Below, in pieces: positions 24,636-31,651 of a stretch of DNA of 31,651 nt. The position numbers and the translations under genes were made by a program. The notes under the pieces are model-generated. The model had not been told where the DNA came from and did no database searches. It worked only from the letters and a program-made list of their open reading frames with translations. How positions within the stretch are numbered: position 1 is the stretch's first letter; each line of letters opens with the position of its first letter. This DNA comes from DAMCAP01 sp032059445 (GTDB taxonomy: Bacteria > Bacillota > Clostridia > Oscillospirales > Ruminococcaceae): positions 1 to 31,651 of the forward strand of contig DAMCAP010000028.1 in assembly GCA_032059445.1 (NCBI GenBank). Direction: 5' to 3'.

Positions 24636-24797
24636 AAAGCAGTCAATTGCTGAGGGGCCCTCATGCATTTTGAGGAATTCCTGTGGAAATCTCACGCCAT
24701 GTACATTTCAAGAGATTTGCTTTACGCTGGGTCTACATACATAGTTGATATGCTGCTTCAATAGGCAATCAACATGATGGGTTATTGCCTATTTATA
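24636..24797 (+). ncRNA. Candidate small structured RNA of about 160 nt
   Basis: A promoter at 24601 and a terminator-like hairpin, AATAGGCAAT/ATTGCCTATT (24760-24769 with 24784-24793), delimit a non-coding transcript. The ends of the body pair: AAGCAG-TCAA (24637-24646) with TTGA and CTGCTT (24745-24748 and 24753-24758, 4-nt bulge). Inside are CCTCA/TGAGG (24659-24663 with 24671-24675) and AAATCTC/GAGATTT (24687-24693 with 24712-24718). A long closing stem, open middle and inner hairpins are the general shape of 6S RNA, which is a possibility only. No SRP or tmRNA motif is visible. The remaining gap to 25015 holds an 11-bp direct repeat GGTGTCTGCTT (24874, 24927) and no gene. Confidence 0.6.
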
Positions 24798-25015
24798 TCG
24801 CAGTAGGCACCGCAGGTATATGAGGCATAACAGTGAGATGCTTTTACCCTATTTCTACATCTATTATCAATGGGGTGTCTGCTTGGAAGATGCCCAGATC
24901 ATCATCAGCGCAGCAGTTGGGGGGCAGGTGTCTGCTTTTTTGGCAGCTGTGCATAAATTTTGTAGGAAATCGATACCTATATCTTAAGGAAGCAGATAGT
25001 TAAAGGATTTGAAAT

Positions 25016-25549
25016 ATGGATTATCGAAAGCGTTCTAGTAGAAACAACGGCTTTGTAGGGGTGGCGGTAGCCATCGTATTGATCGGGGTAGCAGTCTGCG
25101 GTTATGTGTTTTTGCAGCAGCCCCAGCTTAATCACGCCTATGCCCCTGATTCCGTAATGGTAGAGGGGCAGGATGAATACGCCGCTCCTGGGCGGATAGG
25201 TGGCGACGCATGGAGTGGCCAGGTCAATGACCCCTATGAGTTTTCTTATCGGATCAACAGCTCTCCCAGCCTAAGCAGCGAGGAAAATCTCGGCAATATT
25301 ATGCTGGAGAATTCTCAGTCCAATAGCTATCATATGGCAGTAGAGATTTTGGTAGAGGGTGAAACGCTGGTCTACCGCAGTGGCATCATTCCGCCGGGTT
25401 ATCACATAGCTGCCGATAAGCTAGATACCAAGCTTCCTGATGGAGTCTATGAGGGCAAGGTGGTGATTTCGGTGATTGAGCCGGAGTCACTGGCAGTGAT
25501 CGATGCCTTTGAGGAGGCCATCACCCTTGCTATAGGGGCTAAGCAATAA
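25016..25549 (+). CDS. Membrane-anchored extracytoplasmic protein of unknown function
   Basis: A 177-residue protein with a basic N-terminus, one membrane segment at about residues 13-33 and an outer domain. The C-terminal half (about 82-175) reads as a beta-sandwich-like domain with GNIMLENSQSNSYHMAVEI, the strand EGETLVYRSGIIPPGYHIA and LPDGVYEGKVVISV. This pattern (residues in a defined order, then SG-x-I-x-PG) recurs in many short Firmicute surface or conjugation-associated proteins of unknown function. AAAGGA precedes ATG 25016. It has no strong link to its neighbours, and I do not assign a function. Confidence 0.75.
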   Translation: MDYRKRSSRNNGFVGVAVAIVLIGVAVCGYVFLQQPQLNHAYAPDSVMVEGQDEYAAPGRIGGDAWSGQVNDPYEFSYRINSSPSLSSEENLGNIMLENSQSNSYHMAVEILVEGETLVYRSGIIPPGYHIAADKLDTKLPDGVYEGKVVISVIEPESLAVIDAFEEAITLAIGAKQ

Positions 25550-25664
25550 AGAAAGAGCTGTCCACGGGGCGTGTTTGAAACTCATACTTTGACTTCGGTA
25601 TGTGGCAGCACCTGCTGCCTATTGGTTTAAGCACACCCGCCCACAACGTTTTGAGGAGGAGTAT

Positions 25665-26573
25665 ATGCCGGCTTTTTTAACACATATGGTTTTTGGCGAG
25701 GATGTCTGTGCCATGCTGCCTAAGGAGCTACGGGGCATTGTATTGTATCATAGAGCAGCCTTTGACTGGGGGCTTGTAGGCCCAGACTTGCTCTATTTTA
25801 GCAAGGTCTTGCAAGGTAACAGCCCTCTGCCGCAGATCGGCAGCAGATTGCACAAGGATCGCCCTGAGCGGATCTTTGCTCTGATGAGCGAATACATTTT
25901 GATGCAAAAGAATAAGCCAGACTACCCGGTGCTGGTGAGTTATTTATGCGGGTTTGTTTGTCATTATCGCCTTGACAGCACCGCTCACCCTTATATACAT
26001 GCATATGCCCGCCGCCATGAGGGGATCAGCTTTGATCGTACGCGCGGCGGTGCCCATCACAGAGTCGAAGCTGATATTGATACCAAGGTTTATCGGCTAC
26101 GCAGGGGGGCTGACCCCACTATGGTGCAGCTTGGCTCTCGCTATACACTTGATAAGCCTGCTGCTACCTCCATAGCCATGCTCTATCATTGGCTGATTGA
26201 TCGGCTTTATGATCAAAAGACCGATTATGCTTTGATTGTGCGGTGTTTCCGAGAAACACTGGTGATCGAGCGTCTATTGCTTGATCCAACCGGCTTTGCG
26301 ATGAAATGGCTTGCGTCCCTCGTTGACCAAATGGGTCGTAAGGTACCCTTTAGTGCCCATGTGGTGGCAAAAGAGGTATACTACGACGTGCTTAACCGCG
26401 ATAATATGCCGCTAACTGGCTGCACGGACAAAAGTCAGAGCTTTACCGATCTTTATGAGCTGGCAGCTGAGCTGTCGGTGAGTGATCTACAGGTAATGCT
26501 GGATTGCTTCGTCAAGGGTGAGGGATATTACCCTGCTTATACAAGAATTTTTGACTGCGAGCAATGGGATTAA
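25665..26573 (+). CDS. Zinc-dependent phospholipase C family protein
   Basis: A 302-residue protein of the zinc-dependent phospholipase C/S1-P1 nuclease-like fold. It starts MPAFLTHMVFGEDV and contains GPDLLYF, the long helical block YLCGFVCHYRLDSTAHPYI and GAHHRVEADIDTKV, whose His and Asp residues resemble the trinuclear zinc ligands. No signal peptide is visible, so it may act in the cytoplasm, and the true substrate is unknown; many such Clostridial proteins are uncharacterised. ATG 25665 follows GAGGAGG; an upstream start at 25602 lacks a ribosome site. Confidence 0.85.
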   Translation: MPAFLTHMVFGEDVCAMLPKELRGIVLYHRAAFDWGLVGPDLLYFSKVLQGNSPLPQIGSRLHKDRPERIFALMSEYILMQKNKPDYPVLVSYLCGFVCHYRLDSTAHPYIHAYARRHEGISFDRTRGGAHHRVEADIDTKVYRLRRGADPTMVQLGSRYTLDKPAATSIAMLYHWLIDRLYDQKTDYALIVRCFRETLVIERLLLDPTGFAMKWLASLVDQMGRKVPFSAHVVAKEVYYDVLNRDNMPLTGCTDKSQSFTDLYELAAELSVSDLQVMLDCFVKGEGYYPAYTRIFDCEQWD

Positions 26574-26692
26574 CGTAAAAAAGTGACCTTTTAGGGCATG
26601 ATAATAAGAAAATCCTGCCTGATAATACAAAAAGATCATCAGAATACCCTGCTACGATGGCAGCAAGGGTGCAAGAATGGAGCTTGACCGAC

Positions 26693-28153
26693 ATGAATCA
26701 GATGCGAGACACCAGAAACCTTACAATGCTCACCGACTTCTACGAAATCACTATGGCAAATGGTTACCTGCTGGAGGGCATTGGAGATACCGAAGTAGTG
26801 TTTGATATGTTTTTTAGGAAGATACCCGACAAAGGGGGCTTTGCAATCTTTGCAGGTCTTGCTCAGCTGATCGAGTATTTAGAGAATCTCTCCTTTACGG
26901 AGGAGGACATCGACTATCTGCGCTCTAAGGAGATGTTTGACGAGCGGTTTTTGGAGTATCTGCGCAGCTTTAAGTTTTGCTGCGACATCTGGTCGGTCAA
27001 AGAAGGCACCCCTGTATTCCCTGGGGAGCCGATCATTATTGTAAAAGGCCCTGCCATACAGGCGCAGCTGATTGAAACCATGCTGCTGCTCACCGTCAAC
27101 TACCCGACACTGGTTGCCACCAAGGCAAACAGAATGGTGCGGGTAGCGGAGGGGCGCGCCATCTTTGAATTTGGCTCACGGCGCGCTCAGAGCTATGACG
27201 CCGCTATGATCGGTGCTAGAGCTTCTTATATCGGCGGATGCGCTGCGACTGCCTGCGTGATTGCTGATCAGTATTTCAACATCCCAGCAGTGGGTACTAT
27301 GGCACATAGCTGGGTGCAGATCTTTGACAGCGAGTATGAGGCCTTTGCCTCTTACGCCCGCACCTACCCCGATAACTGTACTTTATTGGTAGACACCTAC
27401 GATGTGCTGCGCAGTGGCTTGCCCAACGCTATCAAGGTATTTGACGAGGTGCTGGCACCTCTGGGTGTGCGCCCTAAGGGAATCCGCATCGATAGCGGCG
27501 ATATAGCCTACCTCTCAAAGCGAGCGAGAAGGATGCTGGATGAAGCGGGCTACAGCGATGTAAAGATTATTGCCTCCAATTCGCTGGATGAGTATATCAT
27601 CCGTGAGCTGATCATGCAGGGGGCTAAGGTCGATATGTTTGGCGTGGGCGAAAATCTCATCACCAGCCGCTCCGAGCCAGTCTTTGGTGGCGTATATAAG
27701 CTGGTGGCGGTGGATAAGGATGGCAAGCTCACACCACGAATCAAGCTGAGCGAAAGCCCAGAGAAGGTAACTACTCCTGGCTTTAAGATGCTCTATCGTC
27801 TATATAATCGCACAAGTGGCAAGGCAGAGGCTGATTATATCACTATGGCGGATGAAACGGTGGATGACACCAAGCCTCTGACCATCTTTGACCCCAATGA
27901 CATCTGGAAGCGTAAAACTCTGCGGAATTTCAGAGCCGAGCCCCTCTTGCATCGTATCTATGAGCGGGGCGTATGCTGCTATACTTCTCCCAGCCTTGCA
28001 GAAATTCGTAGTTATTGCATGGAGCAGATTGACTGCCTATGGGATGAGCTTAAGCGCTTTGAGTTCCCCCATCGCTATTATGTGGATTACTCCGAAAAGC
28101 TCTGGACGACCAAGACCGTCATGCTCTCGGAGGAGGGGCGCAAAAAGCAGTAA
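26693..28153 (+). CDS. pncB: Nicotinate phosphoribosyltransferase
   Basis: Converts nicotinate and PRPP to nicotinate mononucleotide in NAD salvage. The 486-residue protein has the N-terminal NLTMLTDFYEITMANGYL, the block FEFGSRRAQSYDAA, and GTMAHSWVQIF with the histidine region of the active site. LLVDTYDVLRSGLPNAIKV and GIRIDSGDIAYLSKRARRML complete the family core. ATG 26693 is chosen because GGAG lies about 10 nt upstream; ATG 26657 or ATG 26702 are also possible, so the start is uncertain by 12 residues or fewer. It is followed by its own terminator and appears to be a single-gene unit. Confidence 0.94.
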   Translation: MNQMRDTRNLTMLTDFYEITMANGYLLEGIGDTEVVFDMFFRKIPDKGGFAIFAGLAQLIEYLENLSFTEEDIDYLRSKEMFDERFLEYLRSFKFCCDIWSVKEGTPVFPGEPIIIVKGPAIQAQLIETMLLLTVNYPTLVATKANRMVRVAEGRAIFEFGSRRAQSYDAAMIGARASYIGGCAATACVIADQYFNIPAVGTMAHSWVQIFDSEYEAFASYARTYPDNCTLLVDTYDVLRSGLPNAIKVFDEVLAPLGVRPKGIRIDSGDIAYLSKRARRMLDEAGYSDVKIIASNSLDEYIIRELIMQGAKVDMFGVGENLITSRSEPVFGGVYKLVAVDKDGKLTPRIKLSESPEKVTTPGFKMLYRLYNRTSGKAEADYITMADETVDDTKPLTIFDPNDIWKRKTLRNFRAEPLLHRIYERGVCCYTSPSLAEIRSYCMEQIDCLWDELKRFEFPHRYYVDYSEKLWTTKTVMLSEEGRKKQ

Positions 28154-28176
28154 CCCTGAAGTTAATACAATACAAG

Positions 28177-28209
28177 AGGCACAGTTATTTCGACAGATGT
28201 GCCTTTTTT
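28177..28209 (+). terminator. Terminator after nicotinate phosphoribosyltransferase
   Basis: AGGCACA (28177-28183) and TGTGCCT (28198-28204) pair over 7 bp and run into TTTTT. Between here and 28620 I see no gene; the only structures are a 7-bp hairpin TAAGCAA/TTGCTTA (28526-28545) and a short CCCAA-TAA-TTGGG. Confidence 0.82.
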
Positions 28210-28629
28210 GGCTATTTTTGAGAGTAGAAGCCGCTACATCCCAGAAAAAATAGCGATTTGGTTTTATGAGTTTGATAAAGTGGGTTGATCATGTGTGACA
28301 AATAACCGGATACCATCACCCCAATAATTGGGATAGATTGATTAGGTGAATTACTAGAGCTACACGCTTCAAATCCAAATGTCTTTCTTATTTTCGTTTC
28401 TTGCTTTGTTATAAAGTCAGTCAGGTTAGATCAGTGGGGCGATTTGATGGAGGATGGGAGCTTCCGCGGGTTATTAATGGGTGAGGGTATACCAGACAAA
28501 GAAACATGGTCTTAGATCGTCCAATAAGCAAACAGTATTGCTTATATATTAAGAAAAATCATCGGACCTAATATTTTTTAGGCAAAACGCAGGAAAATAC
28601 ATGATATTCAAAGAAAATTCAAAAATCTA

Positions 28630-28658
28630 TTGCAACGATATAATCTCTATGCTATAAT
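28630..28658 (+). promoter_or_regulatory. Promoter of a large candidate RNA
   Basis: TTGCAA (28630-28635) and TATAAT (28653-28658) are 17 bp apart; a second TATAAT-like site lies at 28640. The next convincing gene begins only at 29109. Confidence 0.72.
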
Positions 28659-28664
28659 CACAGC

Positions 28665-28980
28665 GATTGATATTAAGAAAGTACTCCTTTCGAACTGAAA
28701 TCACTATGCTTAATCCATCTGACCTAACTGTGCACATAGCACAGCCACAAGTGGCCATACGGACAGCCAGGTCAAATGCCGACTTAGCGATAGTAATATC
28801 GTGTTGTGATGGGCTCTTTGCCCAGAAGTTCTTGCAGCAGCGTCTGCAAAAATGTGTTCATGAGTAGTTGTGCTTGTGAATGGTCAACATGAGCAGTAAA
28901 AGTAATTGTTACTGTATAGGCTCGAAAGAAACGATCTTAATAACAAGGGGGCAGTCTGCCCTTGTTAATTTGATACGCCA
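28665..28980 (+). ncRNA. Candidate large structured RNA of about 310 nt
   Basis: The stretch has a promoter in front and a terminator-like hairpin at the end. Its two ends pair: TATTAAGA with TCTTAATA (28671-28678 with 28935-28942) and, further in, CTTTCGA with TCGAAAG (28687-28693 with 28922-28928). Local hairpins include CTGTGC/GCACAG (near 28728-28744), GGGC/GCCC (near 28809-28823), GCAG/CTGC and CAGTAA/TTACTG (near 28893-28913). The end hairpin CAAGGG-g-GCA/TGC-CCTTG (28941-28967) shares bases with the outer closing stem, so the two may be alternatives. No tmRNA, RNase P or SRP signature was seen. A 66-codon frame inside lacks a ribosome site. Confidence 0.55.
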
Positions 28981-29034
28981 AAATTGATCATTCCCTGCAA
29001 CCGTTTCATGCTTTTGATGAGATGGTTGTTTTAT

Positions 29035-29054
29035 TTTGCCTGTAATCAGGTAAA
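29035..29054. promoter_or_regulatory. Palindrome upstream of the M28 gene
   Basis: TTTGCCTG-TAAT-CAGGTAAA is an 8-bp inverted repeat (one G-T pair) that overlaps a -10-like TAAAAT at 29051-29056. It looks like an operator, but no matching -35 at 17 bp is clear. Confidence 0.4.
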
Positions 29055-29108
29055 ATCCCCCTGTGACGGGGCAGTTTGATCACATCATTTTAACAGAAGG
29101 GGAGAACT

Positions 29109-31235
29109 ATGTTGAAAACTATGTTTACCAAACTTACCGCTTCGCTGCTGGCAGCAGCAATTGTTTTGAGCGGATGCGCTCAAAGCCCTAAGGCAAAGAC
29201 TGTAACCACTGCCGATGCAAACGCAAAGTACATCGAAAAAATTGACCTAAACTACTCCTACAATCTCGCCAAAAAGCTAGAGGAATTTAAAAGCAACGAA
29301 AAGCTGGGCTACCGCACTGCTGGCTCTAAGGCTGAGGTGGCAACTGGCGAAATGCTCTTTGAAGAGATGAAGTCTTTGGGGCTAACTCAGGTTGCCAAGG
29401 ATGAATTTACCCTTGATACATGGGAGTTTGAAAAAGCGGAGCTGAGCTTTAAGGGAACGGACGGCACTGCGCATACAGCCATCATGGGTGGCTACCAGAC
29501 CAACTTTGACACTGCAGGACCAAAGGAATACCAGGTGGTCTACGGTGGAAGAGGCACAGCAGCAGATTTAGCAGAGCTTGACGTAACCGGTAAGCTTGTG
29601 CTGGTCGATATCAACCAGTCTGAGGAGTGGTGGATCACCTACCCTGCTTATCAGGCAAAGGTAAAGGGTGCAGCAGGCGTAATCGCTATGCAGGTTGCCG
29701 GCTTTAGTGAAGTAAGCCCCGATGCCCTCAATGCAAATGATATCTGTGGCCCTGCTGATGCACCTGCGTTTTCCATCAGCCAGACCGATGCAGGCAAGCT
29801 AAAAGAAGCGCTAAAAGCTTCAAACAATCTGCTGAGCGTCACTCTAGATGCAAAGTCTACCGTGGGCTTTGACGGTAAGGCTTATAATATCTCCGGCAGA
29901 ATCGAGGGAGAGGATAAGGAATCATACATCCTACTTTCTGCCCACTATGATTCGTATTTTGCTGGCTTCCAGGATGATAACGCTGCTATTGCTCTCATGC
30001 TAGGCATCGCAAAGGGTCTGATCGATAGCGGCTATAAGCCTCAGAAGACCATTATCTTTAACGCTCTGGCAGCAGAGGAGTGGGGCGTAAGCAACACCCG
30101 CTATGACTGGTCAACCGGTGCTTATAACCAGATCTTCCGTGTACACCCTGAGTGGCAAGGTAAGGCAGTTGCCGACATCAACTTCGAGCTGCCCGCCTAT
30201 CAGCACAGAGAGGCAGATGAGATCCGCTCTGTATATGAGCTCAAGAACTTCCTCACAGAGTTTGGCACAACCGTATCCGCTCCGGAGGGAGTCTACCCCG
30301 AGGGACTCAAGATCATCACCCCACTTCGCACATGGTCGGATGACTTTAGCTTCTCGCTGGCTGGCGTACCCGCACTGCGAAACGACTTCCAGGATTCGGA
30401 GTTTAGTAAAACTCACTACCACACCCAATTTGACAATAGCGACACCTACAACGAGGCTGCTTTTAAATACCATCACATCCTCTACGGTATGATGGCCATT
30501 TACTACGACCGCACCTGTGTCGTACCACTGGATTTCACCACCAATCTTGAAGCAATGACCACCAGCATCGATGGCGCAGCCTTTGAGGCCGCAGGGCAGA
30601 GCACCACTGCTTTGACCGAGGGCATCACTGCCGCTACAGCTGCTGCTACAGAGCTCAACAAAATGGTTGCAGATATCAATACCCGCTATCGACAGGCTAT
30701 CGACAAGGGCGATACCAAGACTGCTCAGAAGATTTATGCTGAGAGCCGCCCTCTTAACGACAAGCTACTCAAGGCCTTCCGCCACGGGCAGGACAGCTTT
30801 AACCGCCTGACTTGGGAGGATGTGCAGAAGTACCCTCATGAGCTGGTGACCAACAACCTAAATAATCTTGAAGCCGCACTTGCTGCCCTCAAAGAGGGAG
30901 ACGGAGCGCTGGCAGTAGACGAGTACCTCTGGCAGGTAGATAACAATTGGTATGCCTACGACTTTGACCGTGAGGTATATAATTACTTCACCGATTACGT
31001 ATTAAACCAGCCTGCTGACCGCTTGATGTGGGGTGCAGGGCGCATCGTAGGTCATGTAGACCTCTACGATACCGTCCAGAGCTTGCTGGCAAGCTACGAT
31101 GTAAGCGACGCTGATTACAGCACCGAAATTGCAGCACTGGAGAAGGCAATCGCCTCACAGCAGGCTCTGCTTGAAGAGTTGCTTACCAAAGAAACAGCAG
31201 ACCTTAAGACCTTGACTGACATGCTGGCGAAATAG
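29109..31235 (+). CDS. M28 family zinc aminopeptidase, lipoprotein
   Basis: A 708-residue secreted peptidase. The N-terminus has a lipobox, IVLSGC with C23, so it should be a lipid-anchored surface protein. A protease-associated (PA) insert lies at about residues 110-240. The M28 core shows H279 (AHYDS), D290 in DDNAA, the E323-E324 pair (AAEEWG) and the late H438 region (HYHTQFD), matching the two-zinc site. A long C-terminal helical domain follows. AAGGGGAG precedes ATG 29109. The stop codon TAG (31233-31235) lies in a repeat unit that recurs three times downstream. It likely trims peptides outside the cell; the substrate is unknown. Confidence 0.92.
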   Translation: MLKTMFTKLTASLLAAAIVLSGCAQSPKAKTVTTADANAKYIEKIDLNYSYNLAKKLEEFKSNEKLGYRTAGSKAEVATGEMLFEEMKSLGLTQVAKDEFTLDTWEFEKAELSFKGTDGTAHTAIMGGYQTNFDTAGPKEYQVVYGGRGTAADLAELDVTGKLVLVDINQSEEWWITYPAYQAKVKGAAGVIAMQVAGFSEVSPDALNANDICGPADAPAFSISQTDAGKLKEALKASNNLLSVTLDAKSTVGFDGKAYNISGRIEGEDKESYILLSAHYDSYFAGFQDDNAAIALMLGIAKGLIDSGYKPQKTIIFNALAAEEWGVSNTRYDWSTGAYNQIFRVHPEWQGKAVADINFELPAYQHREADEIRSVYELKNFLTEFGTTVSAPEGVYPEGLKIITPLRTWSDDFSFSLAGVPALRNDFQDSEFSKTHYHTQFDNSDTYNEAAFKYHHILYGMMAIYYDRTCVVPLDFTTNLEAMTTSIDGAAFEAAGQSTTALTEGITAATAAATELNKMVADINTRYRQAIDKGDTKTAQKIYAESRPLNDKLLKAFRHGQDSFNRLTWEDVQKYPHELVTNNLNNLEAALAALKEGDGALAVDEYLWQVDNNWYAYDFDREVYNYFTDYVLNQPADRLMWGAGRIVGHVDLYDTVQSLLASYDVSDADYSTEIAALEKAIASQQALLEELLTKETADLKTLTDMLAK

Positions 31236-31651
31236 CTGCGGGTCAATTAGCGGGTTTGTGTGTGATAACATGATACCCTACCGACGTGCGGCGAAACAGC
31301 TGCGGGTGGGGTAGAGCAAGACAGACTTTAAACCTACCGGCATGCGGCGAAATAGCTGCGGGTGGGAAATCGCATCTAATGCCGTAGGCTTTGTAATGCG
31401 CCGCAGGCACCCTATCAGGACAATAGCTTGCAACGGTTGTCGCTTGGGGCTTGCTCCAAGCGCAATCCGGCAAGATTTGTCCGAGGGTTAAGGGCATAGC
31501 CCTTAGACGTTTTTTCCTCCATTTTTGTCGTCTAACAAAAATGGAGTGCCTGCACGGCATGAGTGCAGATGTAAAGTGTTTGCAGTGCTTACCCAAGGAG
31601 CACAGGCATTCGAATCCCACCGACATGCGGCGAAATAGCTGCGGGTGGGGT
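31218..31651. repeat. Four copies of a short palindromic repeat
   Basis: A unit of about 35 bp, with core GCGGCGAAATAGCTGCGGGT and pairing ends CCCACC/GGTGGG, occurs at 31276-31312, 31333-31366 and 31616-31651. A truncated copy with one extra T lies at 31218-31243. The first unit overlaps the end of the M28 gene. The last one runs off the window, so further copies may follow. No open reading frame is convincing here. Confidence 0.8.
31397..31563. repeat. Half copy of the palindromic dispersed repeat
   Basis: It matches the right arm of the 1301-1572 element: GCGCCGCAGGCAC, CAACGGTTGTC, GCAATCCGGC, AAGGGCATAGCCCTT and the end CGGCATGAG. Its hairpin CTCCATTTTTGT/ACAAAAATGGAG (31517-31528 with 31535-31546) differs at two stem positions from the 1526 hairpin, with both sides changed so that pairing is kept. 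It is set between two 35-bp repeat units. Confidence 0.75.

Noticed and set aside
28667..28867. A 66-codon frame in the large candidate RNA
   Set aside because: No ribosome site, a TTG start and no protein-like pattern; the structured RNA reading explains the region better, though coding is not fully excluded.
31243..31626. A 127-codon reading frame on the - strand at the window end
   Set aside because: It runs entirely through repeat units and the half-element, so its openness reflects repeat composition.
31218..31651. CRISPR array
   Set aside because: Repeat spacing is irregular (about 58, 57 and 283 bp), the sequence between the last units is a known repeat element, and no cas genes are present.

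Overview
The window is a stretch of bacterial chromosome, most likely from a clostridial Firmicute of the Ruminococcaceae/Oscillospiraceae kind. The evidence is a Gram-positive division and cell-wall (dcw) cluster, a class B penicillin-binding protein with PASTA domains, a meso-diaminopimelate-type MurE (DNPR motif), strong AGGAGG-type ribosome binding sites, TTG starts and a DUF1540 protein. Base composition looks uniform, and I see no clear prophage, insertion sequence, CRISPR array, tRNA or rRNA.

Positions 1-18400 hold the wall and division block, all on the + strand: mltG, a U32/TrhP-like protein, mraZ, rsmH, an FtsL-like protein, a class B PBP, murE, murF, mraY, ftsW, murG, murA, ftsQ/divIB and ftsZ. 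Together these make the UDP-MurNAc-pentapeptide precursor (MurA, E, F), move it to lipid I and lipid II (MraY, MurG), polymerise and cross-link it at the septum (FtsW, PBP), trim strands (MltG) and place the division ring (FtsZ, FtsQ, FtsL-like). The block starts at a good promoter followed by three 10-bp-spaced GTGG repeats, the expected MraZ operator, and ends at a strong terminator after ftsZ. murD is absent from its usual place between mraY and ftsW, and murB and murC are not in the window. ftsZ has its own promoter and a folded leader; the murA start codon can pair with its own leader.

Positions 18400-24400 are a looser region of small, mostly independent genes: a one-cluster ferredoxin, a DppA-type D-aminopeptidase (- strand), a double DUF1540 protein, a DUF5946-like protein, a holin-like membrane protein with a zinc ribbon (- strand), an 83-residue unknown (- strand), two possible micro-ORFs and a B12-binding radical SAM protein (- strand).

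Positions 24400-31651 hold a probable small RNA gene with promoter and terminator (about 24636-24797), a membrane-anchored unknown, a zinc-dependent phospholipase C family protein, nicotinate phosphoribosyltransferase, a second and larger candidate structured RNA (about 28665-28980) and an M28 peptidase lipoprotein.

A dispersed, partly palindromic repeat family lies after mltG (one full and one partial copy) and after the M28 gene (one half copy flanked by a 35-bp repeat). Its hairpin arms differ between copies but keep pairing. The first 35-bp-type unit appears to supply the M28 stop codon. The two candidate RNAs, the ftsZ leader and this repeat family are the least explained parts of the window.
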